From the NCBI GenBank assembly GCA_914767885.1, contig CAJZBQ010000045.1, positions 523,001-587,000 of the forward strand: a stretch of 64,000 bases of DNA. Direction: 5' to 3'. This document shows, one piece after another, positions 29,895-44,300 of this stretch. The position numbers and the translations under genes are program-made. The notes under the pieces are model-generated. The model had not been told where the DNA came from and made no database searches. It was given only the letters and a program-made list of their open reading frames with translations. The stretch's first letter is position 1. Each line of letters starts with the position of its first letter. The stretch comes from Blepharisma stoltei (Eukaryota; Ciliophora; Heterotrichea; Heterotrichida; Blepharismidae).

Positions 29895-31880
29895 TTAATT
29901 ATCCAAACCAAATCCGATTGAGTGATTTTCAATTACAAATAATAAAGCTTTTTTAAGCTCCTTTTTAGACTGGTAAATAGGCAAGTCTAGTCTATTAAAA
30001 CATGTGTGAGCTCTTGGCAAAATTCCTGGTACATATTTTACAGATTCTATTGTAAATTTCGCAGAATCCCCACGAAGAGTTTTGAGCGACGTGAATCCTC
30101 CTATAGGTAACCGAGAAGTGCCAGTTACAAAAACTAGAAGATTTGATAATTGGCTTTGACTTAGACGTCTTAAAATTTTCCAAAATCACACTATAACTTT
30201 ATGATTTTCTGAAAATGGAGATTTATATTCTGTATTAAGCTGCCAATCCACTATATCAATGATATCAATCCCACACAATGCTTGTTCTAATTCTTCTGGG
30301 GTTAAGTGTGAAATTACGTTAAATGGAACTACGAAATAAAACCCATTCTTTATATTTTCTATAGCTTCATAAAACCCATTATGCAGCTCCAGCTCTGCCC
30401 TTTTTATAGCATATTCTTCTTTATTAGCATCATTTACTTCTATATTCTGTCCATCTTGTACCAGCGCCATAATAAACTCATCACCTAAATGTCTTTTTTT
30501 GACTGAAAAAGTTTCGAAAAATACCCCATTGATTGGATTTTGTAGCATATAGCATAAAGACTTATAAAGTTCTTCGTCTATATACCGCAAATCTTCAAGT
30601 TCTACTCTTAACTGTAAAATATGCTTAAAAATCACTTTAGAAAGATGACAATTAATAGGAACATTTTCTAATAAAGCTTTCCCAATCGCTCTTCCAAACA
30701 AATAATAATACATGCTAAGAGACTCCACTTCTTTAATAGGGATTGTATAGGCAACTTCTTGTGTATTCGCAAGTACAAACATCCCTCAGCTTTCTGATAG
30801 CAGCTCAGCCATAAGCAAATTTAGTCATTCTTTCATTAATCCTCCAGCATCTTGAGCGATTTCTCCTGAAAAGAAAATCTGGAACTCTGAACGAATTTCG
30901 TATTCACCGAGCTGGTTGATTTGATTTAAGGACTCATAAACAAGGTTTTCCCTTTCTATTATGATGTATACGTGGTTGTCTGTCCAGGGAACCTTTAAAT
31001 CTTCGCATTTTTGTTTTAGGGAGAGAATATTGGGGTCGTAAAGATCTGAATTATTTATAGAACTGTCGTCGAAAGATTTTTTAGGAGGCGGACCTTTTTG
31101 CAAGCAAGCGTCTATGTGAGAATTAAAATTGTTGAAGGTTGCCTATAATAATGATAATAATGGGCTTTGGATAAAAGGTATAGGATTTGCCCTAGGATGG
31201 CGCTATATGGCGCCATCCTAGGGCAAGCGAAAATTGGCTCCACACGGGAACCGTATTCCACGTGTGGAGCCATTTTTCCACGTGTGGAATCCACATTTTC
31301 CCACGTGGAAAAATGGCTCCACACGTGGAACACAATTCCCGTGTGGAGCCGTGTCTCCAATTGCCCGAGGATGGCGCAATATAGCGCCATCCTCGGGCAA
31401 TTTCTATAACTCATTTCATAAATTCCTTTTCAATCATCAACTTTTTAGTATGGGTTAGGTTTTTGCATGTGGAATTCTGCACAAGGGAGAAAATGGAAAG
31501 GAATTATACTTCGCCCATTTTGTGTGTCGTGTTTTACCTCTTTCCTCTGCTGATATGAAAAACAGGACTCTTAGGCAAGCAGACACTGCTGGAAAGTGGG
31601 ATAGAGCGAGGAGACTCGCCAAGCCGCTAATGTTTCCAGTACTTCTGGGTCTCCGATGGTTTCACTAGGACTAGAATTATCGAGTAGACTACGAGGCCCG
31701 ACATGAGTTCGAAGACAGAGGGAAAAAAGCATCTCGCGACACTGCTCAACAGGAGGTCGGTTAAATTAAGTATTTAAATAAGTAAGTAAAGGTTGTCCAA
31801 AGGTTAAATTTCCGCTTGCAGATTGGGCATTCGGCATTAGTACCTAGTATTCCTGTTCCTCTTCTTACATAATTTCCCAT
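29895..31880 (-). CDS. HECT-type E3 ubiquitin ligase with UBZ-like finger, about 443 aa
   Basis: Transfers ubiquitin through a catalytic Cys in LPRAHTCFNRLDLP near the C-terminus, which ends HSIGFGLDN. N-lobe hallmarks: IFFSGEIAQDAGGLMKEW, YYLFGRAIGKALLENVPINC, and LLVFVTGTSRLPIGGF in the C-lobe. The N-terminus starts MGNYVRRGTG (possible myristoylation) and CPICKRKFN ... HIDACL forms a Rad18/UBZ-type C-x2-C...H-x3-C finger that only appears after a 654-bp unit (31135-31788) is removed. Several TGA codons are Trp (e.g. VIVWFW, ESWGMF). The HECT domain occupies most of the protein, so substrate choice probably rests on the short N-terminus. Confidence 0.93.
31142..31788. mobile_element. SINE-like insertion (647 bp) in the HECT gene with nested MITE
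   Basis: AAGGTTG at 31135-31141 and 31789-31795. The end next to the right copy is the simple repeat AAATAAGTAAGTAA, a (TAAG)n tail like those at 46578 and 49605 (there on the opposite strand). Body 31450-31770 is less AT-rich. A palindromic element (31179-31407) is inserted near its other end. Removal creates a complete zinc-finger motif in the host protein. Confidence 0.75.
31179..31407. mobile_element. 229-bp palindromic MITE with hairpin-within-TIR ends
   Basis: Each end is TATAGRA-TTGCCC then AGGATGGCGC and its own complement (hairpin), followed by CACGTGTGGAGCC inverted blocks. A solo terminus of the same family lies at 9184-9241. Confidence 0.85.
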
Positions 31881-33244
31881 GATATTTATATTGTGAGTTT
31901 AGTTGATAACTATTAGTTAGATTGTGGTGGAATGTTAAGATAAACTAATAATTATTTGCAGCTTAATATTATATTTTAATTAATTCAACTAAATATTAGC
32001 AAAATAAAACTCTAACCCTCTCTTAAGTTAATAGTAATTTTTTAAAATAAATGAATTTTTATAAATATATTTTTATATAGATTTTTTTATTTAAATTTTC
32101 AGTTATTAAAAATCGAACTAAATCTATTAATAATTGAATCAGATGGGTATAAAGAAATAATAAATGAAAATAGGCATTTTTAATATATTGCTACTCTTAT
32201 AATAGAGAAATAAGTGAATTTTTATATCAGGGTACCAAAAAATTATAGAAATGTTTCAAATTAAAAGGTTAGAATTGATAAGCCTTTTAAAATAAATGAA
32301 TTAGATTGCCGTTTTGAAAGATATAAAGATTGATTCCATAAAATAAGTAATGGGATTGCAAAAGAAGAGCAATATACTTTTGATAATTATTATTTGATTA
32401 ATTTATATTTTAAGAGGGTTTCATATAGAGTTTCCTATGTTTGGCGCTGTAAGGCCGATAAATTCTGATCGGAATTTATCGGTAGGTTGCACCAAATCAA
32501 TGCCTTGGTCGGACCAAAAAGCGATTTGGTCCGACGAACTTGGAAAGCTCCTGGGAAAATGTCTGCGCTTTAGCGCTATATAGAGGAAACCTCTATATTT
32601 GACACTGAATTAAAATATTAAGAAAATAATTAATAATTGTTTATAAAATCTTAAATTCCCTCCTGAACAAGAAAAAAATATTTCTTTATGCAGTATGTTT
32701 GTTTTTAAATTTTTTTATAATTTGACATTTAACTATATTTTCAAAGTTTAAAAGCAAACAATTTCTTAAAAATTGGAAGTAAAATTACATTTTTAAAATG
32801 CAATGCATTTACAATTAATAGAATTTGTAAGCTAACTAAGATTTCATTATAATAATTAAAACTTTAATTATCAAAGTAATTTTTTCGCAAAAATTGCTTT
32901 TTCACAGAGGTAGTAAATAAATGAGTTTAATTTCTGATGATCCCGTTAAAGTGATATTTAATTAATCATTTCTCTTAGAAAACTCCACTTAATGTGAAAT
33001 AATTTATCATAAATCAAAGAATCTAAGCTCCCATATTTAACCAGTATTATTTCAAAAAATGCAAAAAATACATTTCATACTTTATCGCAATTTTATTAAG
33101 ATGAGAATTCTTGGCTTAAATTTAAATTTTTTCACTCCCATTCATTGCATAAAATTGCGCAGAAAAACTAATTAAATTTAATTCTACTTCTGAAAATTCT
33201 CTCCATCCCTTCAAAAAAAAACACTAATCTCTATAATTAAAATT
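31881..33244. other. Long AT-rich spacer upstream of the PKG gene
   Basis: About 1.36 kb. Contains one imperfect palindromic element (32424-32597); otherwise no gene or repeat. Confidence 0.5.
32424..32597. mobile_element. 174-bp imperfect palindromic MITE (TATAGAG ends)
   Basis: Left TATAGAGTTTCCTATGTTTG and right complement TATAGAGGTTTCCTCTATAT, each continuing into a GCGCT block. Internal ATAAATTCTGATCGGAATTTAT and TTGGTCGGACCAA palindromes. More diverged than the 176-bp elements. Confidence 0.65.
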
Positions 33245-36479
<3,235 letters not shown>

Positions 36480-38321
36480 AGTGTGTAAATAGAGTTATTT
36501 TAAAAGTAAATAACAATGAAAATAGATAATTTTAATCGAGGGAGGTTTTATTTAAATTTCCAAAAATTAAATATATAAAATTATGATAATGTTAAAATAA
36601 ATTAAGAAAATCTATAGAATTCTTAAGCAAAATCTTAACTTTATTGAAATATCAAATTGCAATAAAAATCGCTATGTAATTTGGCTTTTATGATCAAAAT
36701 TACTGTTTAGTCAAATTTTGATCGGAATTATATGATCTAATATATAATTTTATTAAGAAAGCATATATAGATGCTAATAAACAAGTTCATTTAAAATCAT
36801 AAGGATTAGTGAGAAATAAAATAAAGAAATCTAGAATTTCCTAACATGTAAAATATATAATTTGCAAATAATTTAGTCTATTAAAGCCTCCAGAAAACGG
36901 AAAATACATTGAATTATCATTTCTTTACCATAGATATGAAATGTCTCAATGCGAGAGTTTATTACTTTAGCATTAACTATTAGATTTTGTAAGCTTTAAG
37001 CTGTAAAATCATCAAGTCCGTTGCAATTTATTGAGCTCATGTCAATTTCTGGAGTGGTATTCTCAACTATTGCTTTGTGGAACTCATTGAGAATACTCTT
37101 GTTTTGAATTGAAGAATCTGTAATTGATGTACTGCTTTCTTGCCCTCTAATTTGAGGGGACGGAGCCAGATTTACACCTATCAAAATCAGTTGTTGGTTC
37201 ATAAATAAGTATTGTTTTGTTGGAAATTTATTAAACCAAAGAATATTAATTTAAAATTAAATAGCAGCAATATTTTGTCTAAAAATATTTCGATAAGTTT
37301 TTTTATAAATTGAGTAATCTCAAAAATAGAGTTTCTTTTTAAGAAAAATAAAATTTATATTATAGCAATTTAAATTTTGCTAGCAGGCTAATTTTTCAAT
37401 AATTATCTATTCAATTATAGTTAATTATAGATGTTTTCAACGATAAAATTGGGACAAATATCTATTTGTTTCTTAAAAGTTTATACCCTTAAACCATGGC
37501 GAATTTTATCCATTTTTTGAGAAAAACTAATGTGATCTGATGAGTGAAAATGCCGATATTTCAATTTTAGCTTATCTAATTTATATAGATTGACTTTATT
37601 AGATATTAATTTAAAAAAACTCACTGTCAAAGTTTAATTAAAAATTAAAGAAATTTGGCACCATCTTAACAAAACTTTATGCACATATAAAATAAGTAAT
37701 TTTTATCGCTATAGCAAATAATAAAAATCTATAAATTAGCAAAAATTACGAGAAAAAGGCTTTGATGCATATTTTTATTGCTATTAATTAAGACTTGAGT
37801 AAAGATGGCTAAAAATTTAATCAAAATTTAGGTATTATGGCAAAAATCTTACTTGGAAAATAAAGATGCTAGTTATTATAGGCTATTTATATAAATGAAG
37901 CTATTTCAAAGCCTTGCAATTAAATAAGATATAGCTTATTTAACATTGAAAATACATTTAAATCAGTGTAAAAATATGCATTTTTATCTTAAAAAGCATG
38001 AAATAAACTTATATAGTCGTTTTATCAATTTTTATAAGTCATAACCCTTCATTCATCAATTTTTCATTAATTTATGCCAATTCATATATATAGTATAAAA
38101 ACTTTTTATTTTGCTGATTCTTTAATTTTCTTTTAACTGGCACAATAATGGCGTTTTCTATAATATCCATGCACAACCCCAACAAAGAGAATTTCTTAAA
38201 TGAAATTCAAATAATAAGCATCAATAATTACTAAAGAATTTCTTTATAAAGAAAATGGCTTTATATCTTTATTTTATTAACTATAACCAATATGCTCTCG
38301 ATTAATCAATTATAAAAACAC
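36480..38321. other. 1.8-kb AT-rich spacer between PKG and first cyclase
   Basis: One possible small minus-strand gene (36996-37202). The rest is very AT-rich with no repeats recognised. Confidence 0.5.
36996..37202 (-). CDS. Possible small protein, 68 aa
   Basis: MNQQLILIGVNLAPSPQIRG ... EIDMSSINCNGLDDFTA. Ser/Asn/Thr-rich, with balanced codon use unlike random AT-rich ORFs. No family recognised and no transcript evidence. Confidence 0.35.
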   Translation of the reverse strand: MNQQLILIGVNLAPSPQIRGQESSTSITDSSIQNKSILNEFHKAIVENTTPEIDMSSINCNGLDDFTA

Positions 38322-41300
38322 ATGGCAAAAATATTACCAGACGAAAGCTTCAGAGATATCTTTCTCCAAGGCACGACCTCAGTTTCATATTCAAATTTCA
38401 CAACAAACAAAGTTAATACAGCAAGGCAGAATCCTTGGACCTTGATTTTTCAATTTCTCTATAAACAGTTTCAGCTCTTCCCGAACATTTGATTTTTATT
38501 TATCTCTATCTTGGAAATTCTTGATTCTTCTCATGGATGAGGCACAGTGCTTGTTTTCAGTCTTATTTTGTCAATAAATTTTGCAAAAGATGTTTACAGG
38601 TTTTATTGGCATTATACAAATGACTGAAAAGTAAATCATAGGATAGTCTCCGTTTGAAATGGCTCAGACTTTGTGGAAAAATATTGGGAAGACCTTATGG
38701 TAGGCGAAATCATTTTATTGAGAGATAGCGACATTGCACCAGCTGATATTCTCATTCTTGGATGTGGAAATCCAGAAGGGGAATGCTACGTTGATACCTT
38801 TGAAGTTTTAGGTGAGCGCAATTTGAGGGTAAAAAGATCAATTAAAAGTATTCAAGCTATAATAATTTCTCTTGAAATGACTGAAGCTGCACAATATTTA
38901 AAGAAATTAGATGAAATTATTAAAGTATCACATCCGAGGAAGAATTATAAGAAATTTAAAGGGAAAATAAACATTCGATCACCCAAGCCAGACTTGATTT
39001 CATATAAAAATTATATTATGAGAGGGGAAATGATAGTAAACTCCTCATGAATTTTTGCAATTGTTATATACACAGGGACTGAATGCAAAATCTATATGAA
39101 TACAGTCGCAAAGCCAAAGCTGTCAAAATTTGATAAAAAATTAAACATCGTGGCTTTATGGCTTCTTTTTATTATTGCTTTATTGGTGCTTATTCAAATG
39201 CTAGTTGGTGTTTATAAAGGAAATCAATTTTCAAACCCCACTTCTATTTTATTTATAAACGCTGTCCTTATTGTCCACCAAATAGTTCCTACAGAATTAT
39301 TCTTATGTATCGAGCTTATTAGGATTATTCAAGCTTGATTTATCCAAAGAAAATACCAGGGGATTGAATTCAAAACAGGCAGTATGAGTGAAGACTTGGG
39401 CCAAGCTGAATATATTTTAGTTGATAAGACTGGGACTTTGACTAAAAACCAGCTGTCAGTTCAAGTCTGTATTATTGGTGAAGAATTTTACTGAAAAGAC
39501 CAATGTGAAGAAACTGATTATTTATATGAAGGAATGTCACCTAAGAGCGGATCGAGACTTGTCCCACCAGGCTCAAGTGACCCGCGCAGAGAACGATTCA
39601 AATCTGAAATGCAGACTTTTTCACAGCTGAGGCTAGAATTAGCACATCATGGCTTGTGCAGCGAGCAAATGAAGAATTTTGCCTTGTGCATGGTTTTGTG
39701 TAATTATGCTTATCCTATTTCTGAGTCTGATTTTACAGCAATTTTAGAAGATGACAGGGTGTTAGTGAAATGTGCTCAAAATTTAGGCTTAAATATGATT
39801 TTGAGGACACAGTCTACCATTGTGATTGATGTAAATGGAGTTCCTAACACTTTTAAAATTCTTGGAGCGCTGCCTTATTCCCCTGGGCAGAAAAAGACAA
39901 TGATCTTGGTGAGCAATTCAAATGTTTCTGGGTCTTTATTATTTGTAAAAGGTGAAAAAGACGAAATGCTTGATTTATTTGACTTAAGCAATGAAATAAA
40001 ATTTACAATAGAAGAAAACACATTATCCAGAAGCCTTATTGGCATGAGGACAATTATCTTTGGCTGTAAAGTCTTATCTGACCAAAAAACTGAGGAGTTT
40101 ATCAGTGACTATAAAAATGCAAGATTATCACCTATTAATAAACTGGGGAGAATTGAAACAGTTTTTGAAAAATACCAAAATAATTTAAACTATTTAGGAA
40201 TTGTTGGCCTTGAAGATATTGTCGCAGAAAGCACCCAAGACACTGTCCGCCTACTAACAAGAGCAGGAATCAAGTTTTGGATTCTATCAGGGGATACTGA
40301 AGAAAGTACTTTAAGGGCAGGAGTAAGATCTGCTATGTTTGAAGAGAACGTCAGAATTATCAGGATGACTGATTTTATATCAGAATCAGAGTGTATAGAA
40401 GTCATGATCAATCATATACAAAACTGCATTTTTCATGATGAATTATCCTCAGGAGATTTAAGTGACGCTTCTTTGCTTGATCATGATAACGAAACTTTAA
40501 ATAACCGTGAGCGAATCCGATCTGAGCCTTTAATAATTGGCACAAAAGATGAACAAAAATCAGTCCACAGCACAAGTGACCATAATTCAAGCAAAATTAA
40601 AGAACAAGAACATGACCACCATGGATTCCGTGGAGTGATGCTCCCATTAATTTCAAAAAGTGCTGATATAAAGATGAGCATTTCCCTTACAAAAAAATTT
40701 AATTATAAAGCTGTCTATTTTGTGCTGTCAATTGATAGTGAAAGTCTAGAATTTGCCTTAAAATCTGAAGAAAGCAGAAGGTACTTTGTATGTTTGCTTT
40801 TTGCAGCGCAGTCTGTATTTTTTCACTCAATTTTGCCACATCAAAAGAGAAAAATCGTTCAATTGCTGAAAAACTGTTTTCGATTTAAGCCTACTGTAAT
40901 AGCGGTAGGAGACGGAAGCGATGATGTAGGGATGCTCCAAGAAGCTCATATAAGCATTTCTTTAAGGAGAAGTGATGTGACTGATGCAGAAAACGCAAGC
41001 GAAATAGTGATTGATGAGTTTGCTCAGCTTCGAGAGCTGGTTTTGTATGAAGGGCATAACTGCTATTTTAGGCTGTCAAAAGTTATATTAGGAAGTCTTT
41101 ATGCGAAATTTTTTATGGCTTTTATTCAATTTTTTTATAATGTCGTTTATAGCTACTCAGGGATAAATGTTTTTGGATTTGAATTAGAGCTGGTTTATGA
41201 GCTGATAGTAACTATTGTTCCTATATTAGGGATTGGATTATTTGATAGTCAGGTGACAGTTCGAGAAATATTGGAAATTCCTCAAGTTTATTGTACAGGG

Positions 41301-44300
41301 ATTTACAATACTTTGTTAACTGCGAATATGCTAGTGATACTTACTTACTTATACATTAATAGACGTCTGCCGTATTGTTAACGCAGTCACCAAGGACCCA
41401 GTATTAGGGTTCACCTGCTTTGCGGTATAGTCTCAACTGGCCATAGAGACCAGCCAAGGAGACATACACCTCCTCCTTCCCTCGGAAACCCGCGGCTTAA
41501 GTTTTGAGTAGGCGGGCTATGGATTTCTGCGGCTACTGCTTGAGTTGACGAGAGTTGGCTTCCGAAATTCCAAAAAATGGAATTTCTGATCATCTTTCGG
41601 CAAAAAGGGAAATTCCAAGTTCTGGGACATAACTCCCAGTTTCACGCTAGGTAGTTGCCCGAATGGTCTAGGCGTTGCCTGTAGACTCTGCTGGGCTTAC
41701 CCTTTCCAAACCTGGGCTTCCTTTCCTCTCGAGGAGAAAATCCATTCTGGTCGTTGAGCATGGGCCAGGCTCTGCTCTGCAGAATTGCTTACCTTGGCAT
41801 TGTTGCTCATTTCCTGAATGGCAAAACCTTGCCGGATATAATTAAAATATGAGTCGAGTATGTATGGCCGAGAGGCCATACCCAGACGAAGACACCATAT
41901 TTTTTATATGCTAGTGATACATCCATTTATGGGATTTCTCCATGGAGTTATACTAATTTTCGTACTTTGTGGGACTGTTTCCCAAATTGTGACCTCAGAT
42001 GGCTATACAATGAGTTATGATTTGCTTGGTTTTATTGGCTATATTGTAATGTATATCACTTTTTCGCTTAATTTGATACTCAGAACAAACAGTTGAAATG
42101 TCTATACAATTGGCTCACATATTGTTACTTTATTATTATCACTTCTATTTCTGCTTTTACTCACATATAATGAAATTCCTTCAGACGCTTTGAATGGCAT
42201 GACAGAAATGATAGGCCAGAGTTCACTCGCCTGAATGATTATAATATTTCTTCCATTAATCCTATTAATGATTGGTATTATAGCTAAGCGCATTATAAAT
42301 AAAATCTACCCTGACGATATCCGAAAATTGCAAGAATTAAAAGAAAATAACATTGAGCCAGATGTAGACTCAAGACTTAAATTTTATAATACAAGATTAG
42401 GAGATGTGTATGTGGAATCACACAGCTGAAATCAACGAGTAATTCGTGATACTTTTGATATTAATAAATACACTTTAAAGTTTGTATCAAAATATAGAGA
42501 AAAAGAATATAGCAAGGGTCTATTTTGGATCTCAATAGGCTAAATAATACCTAGAGGATTTGGTTTGAGAGATATAATTTCCCAAGTCAAATCCACTAGT
42601 TGATTGGGCTTCATATAGCCCATGGCGATCCAAAAGAGAACTTAGGCTATACCAAGGAATCCAAACTGAATTGAATTTGGTGTTCTACAGAGTCTTGCTA
42701 TTTTTAAAAGCTTGTGGCATAGGCGCATATGTAATATATAGAATTTGTCAAGAGGAAGGAGATATGGAAAAAAAGCATTATATGTTTTTAGTTCTTATCT
42801 CAGAACTTTTATTTACGCTGATTTCGTTCACCAAAGTTTTTAGGCACTACATGAAGAAACTAATAATACTGAATTATTTATTCTGCAATATCGTCCTAGT
42901 CACAGTGTGATTTGCCACAGTTCCTTCATCACACCCCGTGTACATTATTTTCTATATGCTTGGATTTAGCATTTTTTGGCTTGAAATTGTAATTTGTGGC
43001 TTAATTTTCACGATGTCGACTTGAATTTCTATTTGTTTTTACTTTTACTATCTTGACTATGAAAGAGATGATATTATTCTTGGCTCATTTGAATATATGA
43101 TTTATTTTTTAGGCATTTATTTAGCATCTGCATCTGTAGGCTACATTTTGGATAAAACTAAACGATCTGAATATATTATGGCTCAAAACGTTAGAGTAGA
43201 AGTGGATAAACCTTTAGCTCCCCCATCATGAGCAAAATTTTTTTGAAATCTTATTATAAAAATTATGCTTTAAAATTCAAATTTTACAGAATTAATTTGA
43301 GATTCATTATAATAAATATAATTAAAACATTTATATTAAAAAGTTTTGCTCACTCACGGAAATTTTATCCATGGCCCTACTTTTCATAGAGGGGAGGTAA
43401 GCATTCTCAATTTATTATTACCTTCAAGTGTTTCTAGAAGGGTCAAAAATGGGGACAGATCATTCGCTGAGGACCAAGGAATTGTAAGTGTGATTTTTTG
43501 TGACATGAATAATTTTGATACAATTGTAGCAAATTATTCCCCTCAAGAATTGACAGCTTTTCTGGACGAAGTGTTTGGGAAATTTGATAAATTATGCGAG
43601 CAATCTGGTGTATCTAAAATAGAGACAGTTGGGAAAACCTATATGGCATGTGCAGGTCTTACTCCCCCCCCCCTCCGTGAGTGAACAAAACCATTAGAAA
43701 AATCGCCATTTTTTGACCAAAAACCCACCCTCCGTGAGTGAACAAAAATGTTTTTAATACAAAAAATTTTTATGGAAAAAAAATTTGATATACAAATGAT
43801 AATTAGCATAATGAAATCTAGAGCTAATTCTGTTTAATTTTTAAACGAATTGCTTTTTAAAACATAAAATTTTACCAAAAAAATTAATATTTGCTTTCCA
43901 ATTTTTACAAATTAGATTTTTTTAAATTTCGAAAAAAAAATATTTTTTATAAAATTTATATATAAATTTTTTTAAAAAAAACAAAAATTAACCCCTCCGT
44001 GAGTGAACAAAAATTTTTTTGTTCACTCACGGAGGGGGGGGGAGTTAGCATTTTTGAGTCAGAAATGGACCCAAATCTAACCTGTGTTTCTCATGCTAGG
44101 AGAGCTATAGAATTTGGGTTTCTTGTTATAAAAACTGCCAAAGCTATTTTTTTGAAGAATGGCGAAGAATTAAGCTTTAAAATTGGGATAAATAGCGGCC
44201 GCGTAGTCGCTGGAGTTGTAGGAAACCATAAACCACAATTTTCTTTGATAGGAGACACTGTTAACACTTCAAGCAGAATGTGCTCCACAAGCACTGAGCC

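Noticed and set aside
31160-31460. CRISPR-like repeats (CACGTGTGGAGCC blocks)
   Set aside because: They are arms of one palindromic element, not regularly spaced direct repeats, and the genome is eukaryotic.
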